Origin: Gillisia mitskevichiae
GTDB taxonomy: Bacteria; Bacteroidota; Bacteroidia; Flavobacteriales; Flavobacteriaceae
DNA length: 64,000 nucleotides
Direction of reading: 5' to 3'
Assembly: GCF_003634585.1 (NCBI RefSeq)
Contig: NZ_RBLG01000007.1
Location: 16,438-80,437 of the forward strand
Below are positions 60,743 through 64,000 of the stretch, piece by piece. The notes below the pieces were generated by a model that made no database searches, was not told the DNA's origin, and was given only the letters and a program-made list of their open reading frames with translations. A program made the translations under genes and the position numbers. Within the stretch, counting starts at the first letter, position 1; each line of letters starts with the position of its first letter.

Positions 60743-63700
60743 TTATTTAGTTCCTAAGTAGATGTATCCTTGAATTGGGCCTAAACTACCTGCACCATTA
60801 ATTTCGATGATATAGTAGTAGGTTCCCGAAGGTAATTGGTTCGAACTTGTAAATGATTTATCAGAGTACCCATCCCAGTTGTTTTGGTAATTTCTCATGG
60901 TATAGATTTCTGCTCCCCATCTATTAAAGATCTTCACGTTGAATGTAAATCCACAATCAAGATCAACTCCAATTTTAAAGAAGTCGTTAAATCCATCTCC
61001 ATTTGGCGTTACAGCCTTAGAGATGCTGTCCTTAATATCATCTAGGCTACAAGCCAATACGATACAAGAATCATCTATGGTTAACTGTACTTCTGTAGTA
61101 GAAGGACAACTTCCAGATATTATATAATTGAAAGTATATGTTCCAAGATCATTCTCAAAGGAACTCAGGTCTAAAATACTACCTTCCAAAGATCCAACTG
61201 AATTAGGATTCTCCCATCTACCAGTTCTGTCAAACACTCCAACTAGTAGGTCGAATAAATCAAAAGTACCTCCATCGTAACATTGTGATACAGCCGTGAT
61301 AGTTTCAATTTCTATGGCTACAGGTTCGTTCAAGGTTACTATGGTGATTTCTGATGTTAAATTGTCACCCGATTGAGCAGTTACCTCATAGGTTCCTGGT
61401 GCCAAATCGCTAAACACTCCGCTTTCTTGATAATCTACACCATTAATACTATAGGTTAAACCTTCCATAGTTTGAACTGTAATAGTACCAGTTGGGTTCT
61501 CACAAGTTGGTTGAATAATCGAAGTGGTTGGTGGAGCAGGAGGGGAATCATCTACCGGGTTTACAGTAATAATAACTATAGCAGTATCGGTACCACCGTT
61601 TCCATCGGATATAGTGTATTCAAAAGAATCTTCTCCATTATAGTCTGAATTAGGAGTATATGTTATTGTTCCATCTTCATTTATTACAACTATTCCATTA
61701 GATGGGGTAGTTGTATTAATGATTGTAAGTGGATCTCCTTCAGGATCTGAATCGTTATTTAAAACAGGTATTACTACCGAAGTATCTTCATTAGTGCTTG
61801 CTGTATCATCCACAGCAATAGGACTTCCTTTAACAAACACGGTAAAGCTACATACAGATGTATTCCCGGAAGCATCTGTTGCTACATGAGTTACTACTGT
61901 GGTTCCTATTGGAAATTGTTCTCCAGATGCTAGTCCAGTTGTTCTTTCTATAGTAACTCCACAATTATCTATTGCAGTAACTTCCGTATAATTTACAACT
62001 GCATAATCCTGACCTACAGTATTTGTAGTTATAATATTTACAGGACAAGCAATTGTAGGATCTTGGTTGTCTGTTACAATTACGTTAAAGCTTACTGTTG
62101 AAGTATTTCCAGCAGCATCTGTTGCTGTGTATGTCACTGTTGTAGTTCCTATAGGGAATTCACTTCCAGAAGCAAGACTTCCTTCATTTAATGTTACCAC
62201 AGTTCCATCACAGTTGTCTGTTGCAGTAGGAGCAGAGAAAGTAACTACTGCGCCACAAACATCTACATCTGTATCTACATTAATATCAGCTACAGTTTCA
62301 AATATTGGATCCTCTGTGTCATTAACTGTTACATCGAAGCTACATGAAGCTGCATTACCAGCGGCATCAATAGCAGTGAAAGTCACCGTTGTAGTTCCTA
62401 CTGGGAATATTTCACCCGAAGCAGGACCTGCAGTTTGACTTACAGTTACATCTAATCCTGAATTATCTGAAGCAGATGGCATTTCAAAAGAAACAACCGC
62501 TCCACAAATTCCAGCATCAACATTCATGTCTATATTTGTAGGACAAACAATTACTGGTGGTTCGTTATCTTCTACAATAATAGTAACCGTACAAGTAGAA
62601 GTATTTCCAGAAGCATCTGTAGCAGTGAATTCTACTGTAGATTCTCCTATTGGGAATTGACTTCCTGAAGGTAAACCAGCAGTTTGTTCTACTGTTACAC
62701 TACAATTATCTGTAGCAGTTGCATCTTCAAAATTAACTATCGCATAACTCTCGCCACTTTCGGTGGTAGTAATTATAGCTGAAGGACAAGTTATTGTAGG
62801 ATCTTCATTATCTGTTACGATCACATTAAAGGATACAGAAGAAGTATTTCCAGCAACATCTGTAGCAGTGTAAGTCACTGTTGTAGTTCCCACAGGGAAT
62901 TCACTTCCAGAAACCAAGTTTCCTTCGTTTAGTGTTACTACAGTTCCCTCACAGTTGTCTGTTGCAGTAGGAGCAGAGAAAGTAACTACTGCGCCACAAG
63001 TGTCTACATCTGTATTTACATTAATATCAGCTACAGTTTCAAATATTGGATCCTCTGTGTCATTAACTGTTACATCGAAGCTACATGAAGCTGAATTACC
63101 AGCTGAATCCGTTGCAGTAAATGTTACGGTTGTAGTTCCTACCGGGAATACTTCCCCTGAGGTAGGTCCTGCGGTTTGAGTTATAGTTACTTCAAAATTA
63201 GAATTATCTGTTGCTATTGGAGTTTCAAAAGTTACCACTGCACCACATATTCCTTGGTCTACATCCATATCGATATTAGCAGGACATAAAATTGTAGGTG
63301 GTTCTTCATCTGTAATTGTAATTGTAAAGCTACAAGTGCTTGTATTTCCAGAAGCATCAGTTGCAGTAAATTCTACAGTAGATACGCCAATTGGGAATTG
63401 ACTTCCTGTAGGTAAACCAGCAGTTTGTTCTACTATCACATCACAATTATCGGTTGCTGTTGCATTTCCAAAATTCACAATTCCAAAACTTTCACCCACT
63501 TCTGTTGTTTGAGTTAAATTTGCAGGGCAAGCTATTAATGGATCCTGGTTATCTGTTACGATCACATCAAAGGATACTGTAGAAGTATTTCCTGCTAAAT
63601 CGGTTGCGGTATAGGTTACAGTTGTAGTTCCTACAGGGAATTCACTTCCAGAAGCAAGGCTTCCTTCATTTAAAGTTACCACAGTTCCCTCACAGTTGTC

Positions 63701-64000
63701 TGTTGCAGTAGGAGCAAAGAATGTAATTACAGCACCACATTCGTTGATATCTGTTTCTACTTCAATACTTAGCATTTCTGAAAGAACTGGATCTTCCGTG
63801 TCAGGAATTAAAATAACTTCTACTGAAGCCTTATCGGAACATCCGTTTTCACCAGTAATAGTTACAGAATAATCACCAGCATCAGATACTAATATAGAAG
63901 AATCTGTAGATCCATTGCTCCATAGGTACGTAAACTCACCATCCGCAGTGGAAGATGACGCATCCAGAGTTACCGAAGTAGTAGTACAAGTTAGCTCTTG
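60743..64000 (-). CDS. Giant HYR-domain surface protein with a type B T9SS sorting domain (partial)
   Basis: The frame stays open to the right edge, so the N-terminus is missing; 1085 residues are visible. In order: an Ig/PKD-like unit (YLWSNGSTDSSILVSDAGDY), then eight hyalin (HYR) repeats of about 82 residues in the order A-B-C-A-B-C-A-B, a cadherin-like unit (EDTSVVIPVLNNDSDPEGDP), an SprB-like unit (PTCENPTGTITVQTMEGLTY), one more beta domain, and the gliding-motility C-terminal (CHU_C, type B) domain with AVTPNGDGFNDFFKI, FNRWGAEIY, NNWDGY and LPSGTYYYII. It is probably exported by the type IX system and displayed as an adhesin. PorP/SprF and OmpA-like genes follow. Confidence 0.92.
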   Translation of the reverse strand, partial: QELTCTTTSVTLDASSSTADGEFTYLWSNGSTDSSILVSDAGDYSVTITGENGCSDKASVEVILIPDTEDPVLSEMLSIEVETDINECGAVITFFAPTATDNCEGTVVTLNEGSLASGSEFPVGTTTVTYTATDLAGNTSTVSFDVIVTDNQDPLIACPANLTQTTEVGESFGIVNFGNATATDNCDVIVEQTAGLPTGSQFPIGVSTVEFTATDASGNTSTCSFTITITDEEPPTILCPANIDMDVDQGICGAVVTFETPIATDNSNFEVTITQTAGPTSGEVFPVGTTTVTFTATDSAGNSASCSFDVTVNDTEDPIFETVADINVNTDVDTCGAVVTFSAPTATDNCEGTVVTLNEGNLVSGSEFPVGTTTVTYTATDVAGNTSSVSFNVIVTDNEDPTITCPSAIITTTESGESYAIVNFEDATATDNCSVTVEQTAGLPSGSQFPIGESTVEFTATDASGNTSTCTVTIIVEDNEPPVIVCPTNIDMNVDAGICGAVVSFEMPSASDNSGLDVTVSQTAGPASGEIFPVGTTTVTFTAIDAAGNAASCSFDVTVNDTEDPIFETVADINVDTDVDVCGAVVTFSAPTATDNCDGTVVTLNEGSLASGSEFPIGTTTVTYTATDAAGNTSTVSFNVIVTDNQDPTIACPVNIITTNTVGQDYAVVNYTEVTAIDNCGVTIERTTGLASGEQFPIGTTVVTHVATDASGNTSVCSFTVFVKGSPIAVDDTASTNEDTSVVIPVLNNDSDPEGDPLTIINTTTPSNGIVVINEDGTITYTPNSDYNGEDSFEYTISDGNGGTDTAIVIITVNPVDDSPPAPPTTSIIQPTCENPTGTITVQTMEGLTYSINGVDYQESGVFSDLAPGTYEVTAQSGDNLTSEITIVTLNEPVAIEIETITAVSQCYDGGTFDLFDLLVGVFDRTGRWENPNSVGSLEGSILDLSSFENDLGTYTFNYIISGSCPSTTEVQLTIDDSCIVLACSLDDIKDSISKAVTPNGDGFNDFFKIGVDLDCGFTFNVKIFNRWGAEIYTMRNYQNNWDGYSDKSFTSSNQLPSGTYYYIIEINGAGSLGPIQGYIYLGTK
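61826..63790 (-). repeat. 741-bp tandem super-repeat inside the HYR gene
   Basis: Seen: TTGCAGTAGGAGCA begins at 62221, 62962 and 63703, exactly 741 bp apart each time, and AATATTGGATCC at 62301 recurs at 63042. One unit is three different HYR domains (247 residues). There are two full units and a partial third; large parts are nearly identical at the DNA level, while the last B domain has diverged. Confidence 0.9.

Noticed and set aside
62067..63179. Rightward reading frames of 74 and 123 codons within the HYR gene.
   Set aside because: They are mirror frames of a repeated, compositionally biased gene; they recur in each repeat copy and have no start context.
60743..63790. The direct repeats could suggest a CRISPR array or a DNA satellite.
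   Set aside because: They are 741 bp long, in frame and encode HYR domains; no short repeat with unique spacers is present anywhere in the window.
1..64000. tRNA, rRNA, tmRNA, RNase P and SRP RNA genes.
   Set aside because: I looked for T-loop-like GGTTCGA sequences and for known core motifs on both strands; the only matches fall inside clear protein genes.

Overview
The window is about 64 kb of AT-rich chromosome from a member of the Bacteroidota, almost certainly the family Flavobacteriaceae. The evidence is: type IX secretion sorting domains (types A and B), a PorP/SprF protein, several lipoproteins with Bacteroidota-style signal peptides, promoters of the TTTG/TAnnTTTG type recognised by the Bacteroidota housekeeping sigma factor, few clear Shine-Dalgarno sequences, and family-typical gene clusters (rpsF-rpsR-rplI, zapA-RNA-rny, pyrR-pyrB-rnz). 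I cannot name the genus with certainty; the protein style fits marine genera near Gramella, Gillisia and Salegentibacter. I found no tRNA, rRNA, CRISPR array, transposase or prophage gene.

Layout. 1-10.8 kb: RNA modification and helicase genes (trmH, a deaD-like helicase, rlmH), rdgB, nadC, a YihY membrane protein, secreted small proteins and priA. 10.8-16.5 kb: a LytTR response regulator, the ribosomal operon rpsF-rpsR-rplI, an orphan MacB-like permease and hisS. 16.5-24 kb: small membrane proteins, a type IX cargo protein, an Smr-domain protein, a calcium-repeat lipoprotein, a cysteine desulfurase and an M23 peptidase. 24-28.4 kb: a coiled-coil gene, zapA, a structured RNA that is probably 6S RNA, rny, an aldo/keto reductase and xerD. 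28.4-36.6 kb: three small outer-membrane barrels, aroQ, a Dph6-like ATPase, lpdA, a collagen-like lipoprotein, two msrB genes, a hydrolase and an M48 lipoprotein. 36.7-47.7 kb: a UMF1-type transporter, an ECF sigma/anti-sigma operon carrying two beta-solenoid proteins, lon, cmk, an MFS transporter and rpsA with a structured leader. 47.8-53.8 kb: a soluble six-PAS histidine kinase flanked by two receiver-only regulators, a hypothetical gene and an MFS transporter. 54-57.5 kb: pyrR-pyrB, a STAS-like gene, rnz, a long palindromic element and a CAP-domain lipoprotein. 57.9-64 kb: a three-gene type IX surface module (type B cargo, PorP/SprF, OmpA-like) read leftwards; the cargo gene runs off the right edge.

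Most of the window is housekeeping. The parts most worth attention are the 741-bp exact-period super-repeat in the HYR cargo gene and its PorP/OmpA partners, the RNA between zapA and rny, the 127-bp imperfect palindrome whose right arm abuts the CAP lipoprotein start codon, the sigma/anti-sigma operon with two ladder-like repeat proteins, the PAS kinase with two receivers and operator-like repeats, and the structured leader of rpsA. No single locus is clearly a wholly new defence or mobile system.
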